The notes: a model not told the origin generated them from the letters alone. A stretch of 33,549 nucleotides of DNA from DATAAM01 sp036260075 (GCA_036260075.1 DATAAM010000039.1:1-33549); one strand, 5' to 3'; positions 22,567-30,987 are shown, counted from the stretch's first letter. A program made the numbers and translations.

Positions 22567-23730
22567 TCAGAGACGCTCGACGACCATGGCGAGGCCCATG
22601 CCCGTCCCCACGCACATCGTCTCGACGCCGATGCGCCGGTCGAGGGTCTCGAGGTCACTGATGAGGGTGGCCATCATGCGAGCGCCGGTGGCACCGAAGG
22701 GATGGCCGAGGGCGATGCCGCCGCCGTGCGGGTTGAGCCGGTCGGAGAACGGGTCGATCCCGAGCTCGCGCGCGACGGCGATCACCTGCGAGGCGAAGGC
22801 TTCGTTGAGCTCCAGCACCTCGATGTCGTCGGCGGTCAGGCCGGCCCGCTTGACGGCCTTGCGGACTGCCTCGATCGGCCCCACGCCCATGATGGTGGGG
22901 TCGAGCCCGGACACGCCCGTCGACAGCACTCGAGCAACGGGCTCGACGCCCAGCTCCTCGGCCTTGGCGGCCGACATCATCATGAAGGCGGCGGCGCCGT
23001 CGTTGAGCGGGCAGGAGTTGCCCGCGGTGACCCGGCCGTCCTCCTTGAACGCGGGAGGCAGCTCCGCCAGCTTCTCGTAGGTCGACGACGGCCGGGGGCC
23101 GTCGTCGAGTTCCACCACCGTGCCGTTGGGCTTGGTGTACGGAAGCATCTCGCGGTCGAAGAACCCGTTCTTCTGGGCGGCCACGGCCCGCTCCTGCGAC
23201 TGCTGCGCGAAGTGGTCCATCTCCTCGCGCGAGACGTCGTAGAGCTCGGCAACCTTCTCCGCTGTCATCCCCATCGTCATGTACAGGTCGCAGATGGCGT
23301 CGTCGCCCATGAAGGCGGGGTGGAACACTTCGGGCGCGTTCTCGCTGTCGGCCGGGATCGCCCGCGAGCAGGAGTCCACGCCGCCGACGAGGAAGATGTC
23401 GCCCTCGTCGGCCTTGATGGCGTGGAACGCCATGCGGGCCGCCTGGAGCGACGACGAGCAGAACCGGTTGACGACGGTCGACGGCACGTTGTCGGGGATG
23501 CCGGCGAGCAACGTGGCCCCGCGGGTCACGTTCATGGGATTGGCCTCGCCGTACTGCTGCGTGCAGCCGATGACGACGTCGTCGATGAGTGCGGGGTCGA
23601 TGCCCGACCGGGCGACGACGTTCTCGAGCGCGAACCCCAGCAAATCGTCGGGACGGACGTCGACGAGCGACCCCTTCCCGGCGCGGCCGATCGGGGTTCG
23701 GCCGGTGGCAACGATGACTGCTTCGGGCAT
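22567..23730 (-). CDS. Acetyl-CoA C-acyltransferase (thiolase)
   Basis: A 387-residue canonical thiolase for the thiolytic step of beta-oxidation. The nucleophile Cys91 is in NRFCSSSLQA, followed by NEAFASQ, His343 in GHPFGATGAR and the base Cys373 in MCVGTGMGLA, so all catalytic residues are intact. This contrasts with the Cys-less thiolase-fold protein at 4297-5445. The length (~390) is typical. ATG 23730 has AGGAG about 7 bases upstream. It is the last gene of the minus-strand operon that begins with the crotonase at 28919, separated from the acyl-CoA synthetase by 34 bases. Confidence 0.9.
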   Translation of the reverse strand: MPEAVIVATGRTPIGRAGKGSLVDVRPDDLLGFALENVVARSGIDPALIDDVVIGCTQQYGEANPMNVTRGATLLAGIPDNVPSTVVNRFCSSSLQAARMAFHAIKADEGDIFLVGGVDSCSRAIPADSENAPEVFHPAFMGDDAICDLYMTMGMTAEKVAELYDVSREEMDHFAQQSQERAVAAQKNGFFDREMLPYTKPNGTVVELDDGPRPSSTYEKLAELPPAFKEDGRVTAGNSCPLNDGAAAFMMMSAAKAEELGVEPVARVLSTGVSGLDPTIMGVGPIEAVRKAVKRAGLTADDIEVLELNEAFASQVIAVARELGIDPFSDRLNPHGGGIALGHPFGATGARMMATLISDLETLDRRIGVETMCVGTGMGLAMVVERL

Positions 23731-23764
23731 GTGATGCTCCTGCTCTTTCTCTGTTTTGTGGACT

Positions 23765-25291
23765 TCAGGTTTCGGACCGGGCGCGTTCGGCGACGAGGGC
23801 GGATCGCTGGAGCTTGCCGACGTCGTTGCGGGGCAGGATGTCGACGAACTCGAAGCTCTTGGGCACCTTGTACCGGGCCAGGCGGCTGCGGCAGAACGCC
23901 CGCAGCTCGGCCTCGCTCGGCGCCGCTTCGGGTGCCCGGGGCTGCACGAGGGCATGCACCTTCTGGCCCCAGTCGGGATCGGGCAGGCCGATCACGGCGA
24001 CATCGGCCACATCGGGGTGTTCCGACAGGCACGCCTCGACCTCGGCGGGGTAGATGTTGGCGCCGCCGCTGATGATCATGTCGACCCGTCGGTCGGCCAC
24101 GAAGAGGTAACCGTCCTCGTCAACCCATCCGAGGTCGCCCACGCCGGCGAACCCGTCGGGGGTGCGCTTCTCCCGTGCTCCTCCGATGTACTCGAACGTC
24201 GGGCCTTCGGCACCGTGGGGGCGCATGAAGATCTCGCCCACGACGCCTGGCGGCAGCTCTTGGAGGTTTTCGTCGAGGATCCTGAGATCGGTGTCGACGG
24301 GCTTGCCCACCGAGCCCGGGTGCTCCAACCACTCGTCGCCCCGGATCATCGTGTTGCCGTGCGCCTCGGTGGCCCCGTAGGCCTCCCAGATGCGCTCGGG
24401 CCCCAGTAGCTCGATCCACTTGCGCCACACCCAAGGGGCGAGCTTGGCGCCGCCGCTCATGATCGACACGACGCTCGAGAAGTCGCGCCGCTCCACGCCC
24501 GGGACGCGCGCCATGCGGTAGAGCATTGTGGGCACGACCAGTGCGTGCTGCACCCGGTGCCGTTCGATGAGGTCGATCGCCTGGTCGGCTTGGAACCGTT
24601 CCATGGTGACGAGCGTCATGTCCTCGAACAGCCCGGTGAAGCTCATCACGAACGGGCTCATGTGGTACAGCGGGCCGGGGATGAGGCGCACCTGGCCGGG
24701 CTCCCACCCGAGCACGCTTGTGACGGGCGTGCCCGGCTGTCCCGGTGGGATGCCCGCCCCCGGGTAGGGCGTGCGGATGATCTTGGGCCGCCCGGTCGAG
24801 CCGCCCGAGGCGATGGCGCGGGCTGCGGCAGGCACCACGTCAGGGAGGGGCTCGTCGGGCCAGTCGCCCAAGGCGTCGATCTCCTTGGAGGCGACGACGA
24901 CGCCCGCAGCCGGGTCGAGGTCGCTCCAGTCCGCCACGATGACGGTGGCGCCCGCGATGTCGAGCAAGCGGTTTCGCTCCCACTCGGGCAGGTCGTGCCG
25001 CAGGGGAAGCACGCAGGCACCCAGCTTCCACGCGCCGTAGGAAGCGAAGTAGTGCTCGACGGAGTTGGGCAGCCCGACGACCACGGTCGACTCGTGATCG
25101 ACGCCGCGGTCGGCCAGCAGGTGGGCCATGCGAGTCGACTTCTCGTCGAGCTCCTGCCAGGTGACGAGGCGTTCCTCGCCACGTTGGGCAGCGAAGACGA
25201 CGGCCACCCGGTCGGGATGGGCCTGCGCCAGCTGTGTGGTACGGCGACCGTACGACACCCACGGCTCGGGAAGCACGAGAGGCTCAGTCAC
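23765..25291 (-). CDS. AMP-dependent acyl-CoA synthetase (ANL superfamily)
   Basis: A 508-residue acyl-adenylate/CoA ligase that would activate a free carboxylic acid to its CoA thioester. The phosphate-binding loop reads IASGGSTGRPKII (about 158-170), the A5 motif is YGATEAHG, and the C-terminal part contains 'GDLGWVDEDGYLFVADRRVDMIISGG' and the catalytic lysine region RYKVPKSFEFV with PRNDVGKLQR (the Lys before the C-terminus). These order the domains as in fatty and aromatic acyl-CoA ligases; chain-length preference is not readable. The start GTG (25289-25291) overlaps the amidohydrolase stop as GTGA. In this operon it would take the acid released by the amidase or amidohydrolase. Confidence 0.9.
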   Translation of the reverse strand: MTEPLVLPEPWVSYGRRTTQLAQAHPDRVAVVFAAQRGEERLVTWQELDEKSTRMAHLLADRGVDHESTVVVGLPNSVEHYFASYGAWKLGACVLPLRHDLPEWERNRLLDIAGATVIVADWSDLDPAAGVVVASKEIDALGDWPDEPLPDVVPAAARAIASGGSTGRPKIIRTPYPGAGIPPGQPGTPVTSVLGWEPGQVRLIPGPLYHMSPFVMSFTGLFEDMTLVTMERFQADQAIDLIERHRVQHALVVPTMLYRMARVPGVERRDFSSVVSIMSGGAKLAPWVWRKWIELLGPERIWEAYGATEAHGNTMIRGDEWLEHPGSVGKPVDTDLRILDENLQELPPGVVGEIFMRPHGAEGPTFEYIGGAREKRTPDGFAGVGDLGWVDEDGYLFVADRRVDMIISGGANIYPAEVEACLSEHPDVADVAVIGLPDPDWGQKVHALVQPRAPEAAPSEAELRAFCRSRLARYKVPKSFEFVDILPRNDVGKLQRSALVAERARSET

Positions 25292-26508
25292 CGCCGCGTG
25301 TCCTTCATGATCTGCCCGTCGCGGATGACGAGCACCACGCGGCTCGGGTCGTCGAAGAGCTCCGGCTCGGTCAGGGGGTCGCCGCTGACGGCGATGACAT
25401 CGGCCTTCTTGCCCACCTCGATCGTGCCGATCTCATCGGACTTCCGCAGCACCTTCGCATTGACTGCGGTTGCACCGAGGATCGCCTCCATGGGCCCTTC
25501 GATGGCCGCCCGCAGCACGATCTCCAATCCGCGACGGTTCTGGTTGGAGCCGATCAGATCGGAGCCCATGCCCACCAGCACGCCCGCGTCCTTGGCCACC
25601 TTCACCGCGTTCGTCATGCCTTCCTCGACCCCGTTGACGCGCTCGCGAACAGCCTCCGGCAGCCCCCACGAGTCGAAGCTCTCCTGGAACACGTGGGCCA
25701 CCGTCAGGGTGGGCACCAGCGCGGCGCCCGCGGCGGCGAGCCGGCCGGCCGTCTCCTCGTCGACGGCGGTGCCGTGCTCGAAGCATTCGATGCCCGCTTC
25801 GAGGCCGTTGCGGATGCCCTGGTTGTTGTGCACGTGGGCGGTCACGTACGTCTGCCGCGCCCGAGCCTCGGCCACGATCGCACGCAGCTCGTCGACCGTG
25901 AACTGGGTGTCCTCCAGCGAGTCGGTCAGCGAGACCACCCCACCCGTGAGGCACACCTTCAGCTGGGTGGCACCGAGCTTGAACGACAACCGGGCGCCGT
26001 AGCGGGCGTCGTGGGGACTGTCGCACAGGTGTGCGCCGCACGACAGGCCCGGGATGCCGTTCGAAGGGTCTTCCTTGTACTTGTCGGTGTAGTCGCCGTG
26101 CCCCCCGGTCTGGCACAGGATCTTGCCGGAGTGGAAGATCCTCGGGCCACGGACGAGCCCTCGTCGTACCGCCGTCACCACCCCGTCGTCCACGCCGCCC
26201 AGCTCCCGGCACGTCGTGAACCCGGCGTCGACGGCCAGCGACAGGTTGTTGAAGATCTCGGCGGCGAACTCGGCCACGCTGCCGATGCCGCCGCCGCCGA
26301 ACGCGCCGCCCAGATGGGTGTGCGCGTCGATGAGCCCGGGAAGCACGGTGAGCCCTTCGAGATCGAGAACCTCGCCGTGCTTGCCCTTCGCCTTGTAGCC
26401 GGCCGACGTGCTCGTGATGCGGTCGTCGTCGAGCACGACGGTGGAGCCGGGCTGCGGGTCGGTGCCCGTCGCGTCGAGGAGCGTCCCTCCTCGCAGGACC
26501 AGGCTCAT
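25288..26508 (-). CDS. Metal-dependent amidohydrolase (Xaa-Pro dipeptidase / imidazolonepropionase-like)
   Basis: A 406-residue TIM-barrel amidohydrolase. The first metal pair His63 and His65 is in LIDAHTHLGG. A probable carbamylated Lys lies in 'QLKVCLTGGV', and further metal ligands are the His in VTAHVHNN and in CFEHGTAVD, with the catalytic Asp in VGMGSDLIG. This layout matches bacterial prolidase-type members that cleave N-acyl- or Xaa-Pro peptides, though many relatives act on other amides. No signal peptide is visible. ATG 26508 overlaps the amidase stop (ATGA), and its own stop overlaps the synthetase start. Coupled to an amidase, it probably handles the same compound or its product. 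A very long open frame continues upstream but is a high-GC artefact. Confidence 0.85.
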   Translation of the reverse strand: MSLVLRGGTLLDATGTDPQPGSTVVLDDDRITSTSAGYKAKGKHGEVLDLEGLTVLPGLIDAHTHLGGAFGGGGIGSVAEFAAEIFNNLSLAVDAGFTTCRELGGVDDGVVTAVRRGLVRGPRIFHSGKILCQTGGHGDYTDKYKEDPSNGIPGLSCGAHLCDSPHDARYGARLSFKLGATQLKVCLTGGVVSLTDSLEDTQFTVDELRAIVAEARARQTYVTAHVHNNQGIRNGLEAGIECFEHGTAVDEETAGRLAAAGAALVPTLTVAHVFQESFDSWGLPEAVRERVNGVEEGMTNAVKVAKDAGVLVGMGSDLIGSNQNRRGLEIVLRAAIEGPMEAILGATAVNAKVLRKSDEIGTIEVGKKADVIAVSGDPLTEPELFDDPSRVVLVIRDGQIMKDTRR

Positions 26509-28010
26509 GTCACTCCATTCGCAACGATGTCCCGGACGGCCGCCGTCGGTGGCCGACGGTCCGCCCAGGGTCGAGCCGCCTCCAGCTGGGCACTGGCACG
26601 GATGAGCGTGGCCTCCGCGGCCGGCCGTCCCACCAGTTGCACGCCCGTGGGCAGCCCGGCCTCGTCGAAGCCCATCGGGACCGACACGGCGGGCTGGCCC
26701 GTGATGTTCCACAGCGAGGTGAACGGGGCCATGCGGTACCAAGCGAGTAGCATGGCCTCCACCGGCCCGTCCCGGAAGGCGCCCACCGGCAGGGGCGGGC
26801 CCGCGACCGTGGGCGTCAGCAGCATGTCGAACCGATCGAAGAACGACACGACGGCCCGCGCCCTGACGGCGAGGGCGTCCCACATGCGCGCGTAGTCCAC
26901 GGCCCGCAGGCCGGAGGCGGCTTCGAGGTACCGGCGGTTCGACGGGTCGAGCGCCTCGAGGTCGATCTCGTCGGCCAGAGGCAGTCCCGGGTGCTGCGAA
27001 ACCTGCACGCCCACGAAGGCGAGGGCGGCAGGTTCCACCGCGCCCTCGCTCGTCACCGCCCAGTCCGGCACCGGATCGGCATCGACCACGACATGGCCGA
27101 GCTCGCACAGCAGCTCGGCGGCCGCCTGGACCGCCGCCCTGTTGCCGGCCGCGACCTCGGCGCCGCCGAACGAGCAGGCAACCCGCAGGCGCCCGGGGTC
27201 GGCGCCCACCTCGGCGCGGAACGGGCGAGCAGGCTCGGGCGCCCACCAGGGATCGCCCCACGAGTAGCCGGCGAGGACGTCGAGCGTCACCGCGGCGTCC
27301 TCCACCGTGCGAGCGATCGGGCCGTTCTGCCACAACAGCCGAGCGGGGTGGGGCGAGTCGGGCACCCGTCCACGGCTCGGCTTGATGCCGAACAGGTTGG
27401 TGAACGACGAAGGCACGCGGATCGACCCACCCGCGTCCGACCCCTGCGACAGGGCGCACAACCCGGCTGCCAGCGCGGCGGCCGCGCCTCCCGACGAGCC
27501 GCCGGGGGTGTGCTGCGGGTCCCACGGGTTGCGCGCGGGCGAGAACGCGGGCGCTTCGCTGACGAACGACCAGCCGAACTCCGGTACGGCCGTCTTGCCC
27601 AGCACCACGGCACCTGCGGCCCGTATGCGGCTGACCGTGGCGTCGTCGTCGACGGGCACGTTGTCTGCGAACAGCCGGCTGCCGTGCGTCGTCCTGATGC
27701 CGGCAGTGTCGTTGAGGTCCTTGATCGACACCGGCACGCCCAGCAGCGGAGGAAGGCTGTCGGCCCCTCCCTCCCGGCGGGCTCGGACGGCTTCTGCTTC
27801 CGCTCGCGCCGCCGTCGACAGGGCGGTGTCGGCTGCCACCGTGAAGTAGGCGCCCAGTGCAGGGTCGAGGCGGTCGATGCGGTCCAGGTAGGCGGTGGCC
27901 AGCTCCACCGGCGACACGTCGCCCTTGCGCACGAGCGCCGCCACGTCGACGGCGGGACGGAAGCAGAGGTCGTCGTTCACCGCGCGTCCACCTGCGGCGG
28001 GGGAGGCCAT
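26505..28010 (-). CDS. Amidase (amidase signature family)
   Basis: A hydrolase of 501 residues from the ATG at 28010, or 491 from a GTG at 27980. The amidase-signature triad is intact: Lys97 (SIKDLN), the cis-Ser in GGSSGG (172/173) and nucleophile Ser196 in SDAGGSIRVP. The family hydrolyses carboxamides, including fatty acid amides, aryl amides, glutamyl-tRNA amide and malonamide. The GatA-specific context (gatB, gatC) is missing, so this is a catabolic amidase. The GTG at 27980 gives the N-terminus usual for the family ('NDDLCFRPAVDVAALV') and may be the true start; neither start has a strong ribosome-binding site. It is separated by 90 bases from the crotonase before it and overlaps the amidohydrolase after it. 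Confidence 0.88.
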   Translation of the reverse strand: MASPAAGGRAVNDDLCFRPAVDVAALVRKGDVSPVELATAYLDRIDRLDPALGAYFTVAADTALSTAARAEAEAVRARREGGADSLPPLLGVPVSIKDLNDTAGIRTTHGSRLFADNVPVDDDATVSRIRAAGAVVLGKTAVPEFGWSFVSEAPAFSPARNPWDPQHTPGGSSGGAAAALAAGLCALSQGSDAGGSIRVPSSFTNLFGIKPSRGRVPDSPHPARLLWQNGPIARTVEDAAVTLDVLAGYSWGDPWWAPEPARPFRAEVGADPGRLRVACSFGGAEVAAGNRAAVQAAAELLCELGHVVVDADPVPDWAVTSEGAVEPAALAFVGVQVSQHPGLPLADEIDLEALDPSNRRYLEAASGLRAVDYARMWDALAVRARAVVSFFDRFDMLLTPTVAGPPLPVGAFRDGPVEAMLLAWYRMAPFTSLWNITGQPAVSVPMGFDEAGLPTGVQLVGRPAAEATLIRASAQLEAARPWADRRPPTAAVRDIVANGVT

Positions 28011-28100
28011 GCCACCGAGGCGCCCGGCTCTTCCGTGCTCCCGTCGACGGGCAGTGGGCGCGCCACCACGACGATCACCGCGGTGCCCGCCGTTTCTCGG

Positions 28101-28919
28101 TCATCGCTCCGGCTGCACGTCGGCGGGCTCGTCCCGGCGGTGCCCGTTGCCGTTGAGCCGGCTCGTCACGTAGCCGAGGTCGGCCGCTTGCCCCTGGGGC
28201 TCCAGCGCCGACCACATGAGGAGGTCGGCATCGGCCCAGCCCGCCGGGCCTGCTTGCTGGCGGCCGAGGGCGGCGAACATGGCCCGGCTGATGGCCAAGG
28301 GCCCACCCGGCATGGCCACGAGCGTCTCGACCAGGTCGTCGGTGGCGGCGTCGAGTACCTGCCGGGGAACCACCCGCTGAACGAACCCGCACGAGTTGGC
28401 TTCCTCGGCGTCCATGGTGCGCCCGGTCAGCACGAGGTCGCGCGCCAGGGGAAGCCCGATCTCGCGGACCAGGCGGGGGACCCCGCCCCACGTCAGCGGC
28501 ACGCCGATGGCCACCTCGGGGATGCGCAGCTTGAGGTCGTCGGCCGCGATGCGAAGGTCGCAGGTGACGGCGAGGAGCGACCCGCCGCCGACCACGTGGC
28601 CGTGGAGCTTGGCCACGGTCACCTGAGGTACGGCCTCCATGAGGTCGAGCAGCCGGTTCCAGGCGCCGAACCGATGGCGCCGGGTCGCCCAGTCGGGCCG
28701 GTCGTGGCTCGTCTCTGCGGCGTTCAGGTCGGCTCCCGCCGAGAACGCCCGCCCGGCACCCTCGAGCACCACGACCTTCACGTCGGGCAGCTCCGCCATC
28801 TCCTCGAAGGCGCGCACCAGTCCGATCCGGACGTCATCGTCGAGCGCGTTGAGCTTCTCGGGGCGGTTCAGCCGTACTCGGCAGACGGCGCCGGCGATCT
28901 GGCGCTCCACAGCAGCCAT
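28101..28919 (-). CDS. Enoyl-CoA hydratase/isomerase (crotonase) family protein, operon leader
   Basis: A 272-residue crotonase with 'VRLNRPEKLNALD', the oxyanion loop FSAGADLNA and 'GHVVGGGSLLAVTCDLRIA'. The Glu144-equivalent position is Leu, while IPEVAIG keeps the second Glu; an unusual 'GVPLTWGGVPRL' replaces the normal P-G-x-G-G turn. It may therefore be an isomerase, hydrolase or lyase rather than a hydratase. ATG 28919 is chosen because GGAG lies 5 bases upstream; an in-frame GTG at 28925 overlaps that site. It heads the minus-strand operon crotonase-amidase-amidohydrolase-synthetase-thiolase, driven from motif copy f. The C-terminus ends in a basic tail. Confidence 0.83.
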   Translation of the reverse strand: MAAVERQIAGAVCRVRLNRPEKLNALDDDVRIGLVRAFEEMAELPDVKVVVLEGAGRAFSAGADLNAAETSHDRPDWATRRHRFGAWNRLLDLMEAVPQVTVAKLHGHVVGGGSLLAVTCDLRIAADDLKLRIPEVAIGVPLTWGGVPRLVREIGLPLARDLVLTGRTMDAEEANSCGFVQRVVPRQVLDAATDDLVETLVAMPGGPLAISRAMFAALGRQQAGPAGWADADLLMWSALEPQGQAADLGYVTSRLNGNGHRRDEPADVQPER

Positions 28920-28964
28920 CGACACTCCGATCCCTGCGCGAGCCGGTGCCGCCCGCCCCGCGCG

Positions 28965-28988
28965 TTTTACCTAGTATATGTTAGCTTA
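28965..28988 (-). promoter_or_regulatory. Shared dyad motif, copy f, overlapping a promoter for the minus-strand operon
   Basis: TTTT 28965-28968, CCTA 28970-28973, TTAG 28981-28984 (7-base spacer). On the minus strand the centre reads TATACT (28978-28973), a good -10 element, so a bound repressor would block it. The start codon at 28919 is ~50 bases downstream. Confidence 0.6.
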
Positions 28989-29107
28989 TTCCAGGGCGGC
29001 GCCCGTCGGCAAGGCGTCGGGGGCGTCGAGCGAGACGAGGACCCGAAGCAGGAGCCGCTTCCGGCTGCTCGGTGATCGAAAACGTGGGACGAGCCACAAG
29101 GAACAGC

Positions 29108-29127
29108 TTAATGAACGTTCATGAAGT
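29108..29127. promoter_or_regulatory. 20-bp near-perfect palindrome between crotonase operon and tetR
   Basis: The sequence CTT-A-ATGAACGTTCAT-G-AAG is symmetrical in 18 of 20 positions, with a perfect 12-bp core at 29111-29122. It lies 28 bases after the tetR stop and ~190 bases upstream of the crotonase operon start. It is AT-rich and has no loop, so it fits a protein-binding site better than a terminator. It differs from the shared CTTA-N8-TAAG dyad. Confidence 0.5.
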
Positions 29128-29154
29128 TCGAGCCGTGGAAAGCGACCAGCTCCG

Positions 29155-29844
29155 TCAGGCCGAGGCAGAGGAGCGACGCGCTTTGCCGTTCCCGTTGACC
29201 TTGGTGCCTGCGACCGGGCGACGGCGCCTCGCCGGCTTCGGGGCGGCGATGTCGTTGACCAGCATGGCGATGTAGTCCTCGTACACCTTCACCAAATCCA
29301 CTCGGCTCGGATCGAGCAGCGCTTGGTTCAGCACGCCGTCCTGGATCGCCAGCACCTGCACCGCTTTCGACATCGGGTCGATGTCGGCCCTGATCTCGCC
29401 GCGCTCCTGGCCCTTCGCGATCAGGCCGCTGATCCACCGCCTCGCCACTCGGTAACGGCGGACGAAGTAGTCGTGGACGATGCCGTCCACATCGAGGCTT
29501 TCGCCGCTCAGCACAGCCATCAGACGGGTGAACTCCTCGTCGCCGAGCACGTTCGTGGCCAGCTCGGGGAGCCGGCGGAGGGCGGCAAGGCCCCCTTCGT
29601 CGCTCAGGGCGTCCAACCCTTGCTGCTGTCGGTTGTCGAATTCGTCGATGACGGAGAGGAGCAAGGCCTCCTTGGACTGGAAGTGGTGGAGGATGCCCGG
29701 TGGGCTGATGCCGACGCGCTCCGCCACGGCGGCCAACGACGTCCCGTTGTAACCGCTCTTTCCGAACAGCTCCAGGGCGGCTTCGAGGATCTTGCGGCGG
29801 CGGTCGTCACCTCGCTTCTGCGTCTGTCCCTTCACGGGGGGCAT
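29155..29844 (-). CDS. TetR/AcrR family transcriptional regulator
   Basis: A 229-residue regulator. The N-terminal helix-turn-helix is typical: 'RRRKILEAALELFGKSGYNGTSLAAVAERVGISPPGILHHF' is split into helices at about residues 16-58, with recognition-helix residues near 'SPPGILHHF'. The C-terminal ligand domain (about 65-205) ends in 'VKVYEDYIAMLVNDI', followed by a basic, disordered tail (about 206-229) with RRRR and several Lys. Effectors of related proteins are often acyl-CoAs, but the ligand cannot be read here. It is the only regulator in the window and so the first candidate to bind the shared dyad motif. ATG 29844 starts the open frame; no strong Shine-Dalgarno is seen. Its upstream region has only a weak motif match (29890-29906). 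Confidence 0.87.
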   Translation of the reverse strand: MPPVKGQTQKRGDDRRRKILEAALELFGKSGYNGTSLAAVAERVGISPPGILHHFQSKEALLLSVIDEFDNRQQQGLDALSDEGGLAALRRLPELATNVLGDEEFTRLMAVLSGESLDVDGIVHDYFVRRYRVARRWISGLIAKGQERGEIRADIDPMSKAVQVLAIQDGVLNQALLDPSRVDLVKVYEDYIAMLVNDIAAPKPARRRRPVAGTKVNGNGKARRSSASA

Positions 29845-29889
29845 GCGGCCCGGCTCCTTCTTGTCGTCGGCGTCGAATCATGCAACTTC

Positions 29890-29906
29890 CTGAACGCGCC
29901 CACAAG
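29890..29906. promoter_or_regulatory. Weak dyad-motif candidate upstream of tetR
   Basis: CTGAACGC followed by GCCCACAAG resembles the left half and core of copies e and j, with a poor right half and longer spacing. It is ~45 bases before the tetR start. If real it would support autoregulation; by itself it is not convincing. Confidence 0.2.
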
Positions 29907-29951
29907 TTTGCCCTATCGGGCTTCCCGGCACCCGGAAAAGTGCGTGATCGG

Positions 29952-29967
29952 ACGGCGCCGGCGCCGT
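29952..29967 (-). terminator. GC-rich 16-bp palindrome after the second PhyH gene
   Basis: ACGGCGCCGGCGCCGT is self-complementary and lies 8 bases beyond the PhyH stop. On the minus strand a short U-rich run (CTTTTCC) follows about 13 bases later. It may end PhyH transcription before tetR, but simple GC-richness could also produce it. Confidence 0.35.
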
Positions 29968-29974
29968 TGGCACC

Positions 29975-30931
29975 TCAGAACTCGGTGAGCTCGGAGACAG
30001 GAATGCGAAATTCCTCGGCCAGCCTCGCCACCGTGTCGTGGGTGCTTTCGGGAATCAGCGGCGTGCCGTCGTACGCGTACTGGGCCGCCCATTCCTCGTA
30101 CGTCCCCAGCGGCCCGCCCGCCTCCTCGGCGAAGCAGACGTAGCCGGGCCCGCCGTGCTGCTCCCCCACGTCTCGGCGGCAATAGCGCAGGTCCAGGCTC
30201 CATCGCACGGTCGCGGCCCGGTTGTGCAACGACTGATGGAGCATGCACGCGTCGAAGAGAAGGACGTCGCCGGGCTCCATGGCACACGACAGCGGTCGCA
30301 TGCCGGCCGCCGCCAGGTTGTCGAGCACCTGGGGAGCGACGGTGCGCTGGCCGTCGTGCCCGGTTCGCACCGCGGGGACCATGCCGCCGCGGTGCGAGCC
30401 GGGCACGATCTGCAGGCAACCGGATGCCTCGTCGACCGGGACGAACGGGATCCAGCACGTCACCATGGGGTCGTGGGACGAGTGGTAGCCGCTGTAGTAG
30501 TGGGCGTCCTGGTGCCATGCGACCTTCATCGACTCGTGTGAGGTGCGCGGCCGCCCGTTCCATATCCCGTGGGCATAGACGTCGTCGTCGACGATCGAGC
30601 GGGCGGCACCGAGCAGGGCAGGCTCCTGCCACAGCGACCAGAGCGCACGGCTCACGAGCACGCGGCGCCAGGTGTTCGAGAAGCGAGGGGGGAGCTGCGC
30701 TCGCAAGGAGGCGTACCGCCGGGTGAAGTCGAGTTCCTCGCACGGGTCGGAGATCCACCCTTCGCGCGTCCAGCGTCGGGCCAGCTCGTCGACGTACTGC
30801 TCCATCACGCGCTGCACGGATGCCAGCGCCCCCTCCGACAGCACGCCACGCAGGAGCAGATAGCCACGATCGCGGAAGTGCGCCAGCTCCTCGGGGGAGA
30901 GCAGGGCAGCGGGATTGGGCGTTGCCGTCAT
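29975..30931 (-). CDS. Phytanoyl-CoA dioxygenase (PhyH) family protein, second copy
   Basis: A 318-residue Fe(II)/2-oxoglutarate oxygenase. The metal triad is His140 and Asp142 (AWHQDAHYY) and His232 (MLHQSLHN); Arg243 (TVRWSLDLRY) is the probable 2-oxoglutarate ligand. 'WIPFVPVDEASGCLQIVPGSHRGG' is the typical strand before the distal His. It differs clearly from the 265-residue copy at 21700-22497, so the two are distant paralogues and may oxidise different intermediates. The C-terminal ~65 residues ('AEEAGGPLGTYEEW...') form an extension. ATG 30931 has AGGGAA ~6 bases upstream. It is a single-gene unit preceded by dyad copy g. Confidence 0.87.
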   Translation of the reverse strand: MTATPNPAALLSPEELAHFRDRGYLLLRGVLSEGALASVQRVMEQYVDELARRWTREGWISDPCEELDFTRRYASLRAQLPPRFSNTWRRVLVSRALWSLWQEPALLGAARSIVDDDVYAHGIWNGRPRTSHESMKVAWHQDAHYYSGYHSSHDPMVTCWIPFVPVDEASGCLQIVPGSHRGGMVPAVRTGHDGQRTVAPQVLDNLAAAGMRPLSCAMEPGDVLLFDACMLHQSLHNRAATVRWSLDLRYCRRDVGEQHGGPGYVCFAEEAGGPLGTYEEWAAQYAYDGTPLIPESTHDTVARLAEEFRIPVSELTEF

Positions 30932-30987
30932 GTGGTTCCCTTCGCCGGCGAACCTGCCCGGCCGGTCGCGAGGCGACCGCCGCAGGT

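Noticed and set aside
26509..27525. N-terminal extension of the amidohydrolase frame, which would make a 745-residue protein
   Set aside because: The extra ~340 residues are Arg/Gly-rich antisense-type sequence overlapping the amidase in another frame. The ATG at 26508 with ATGA overlap explains the gene.
28981..29107. Small RNA or riboswitch in the 235-base gap before the crotonase operon
   Set aside because: A short imperfect hairpin (29047-29069) is present, but no known riboswitch core or promoter-terminator pair could be recognised.
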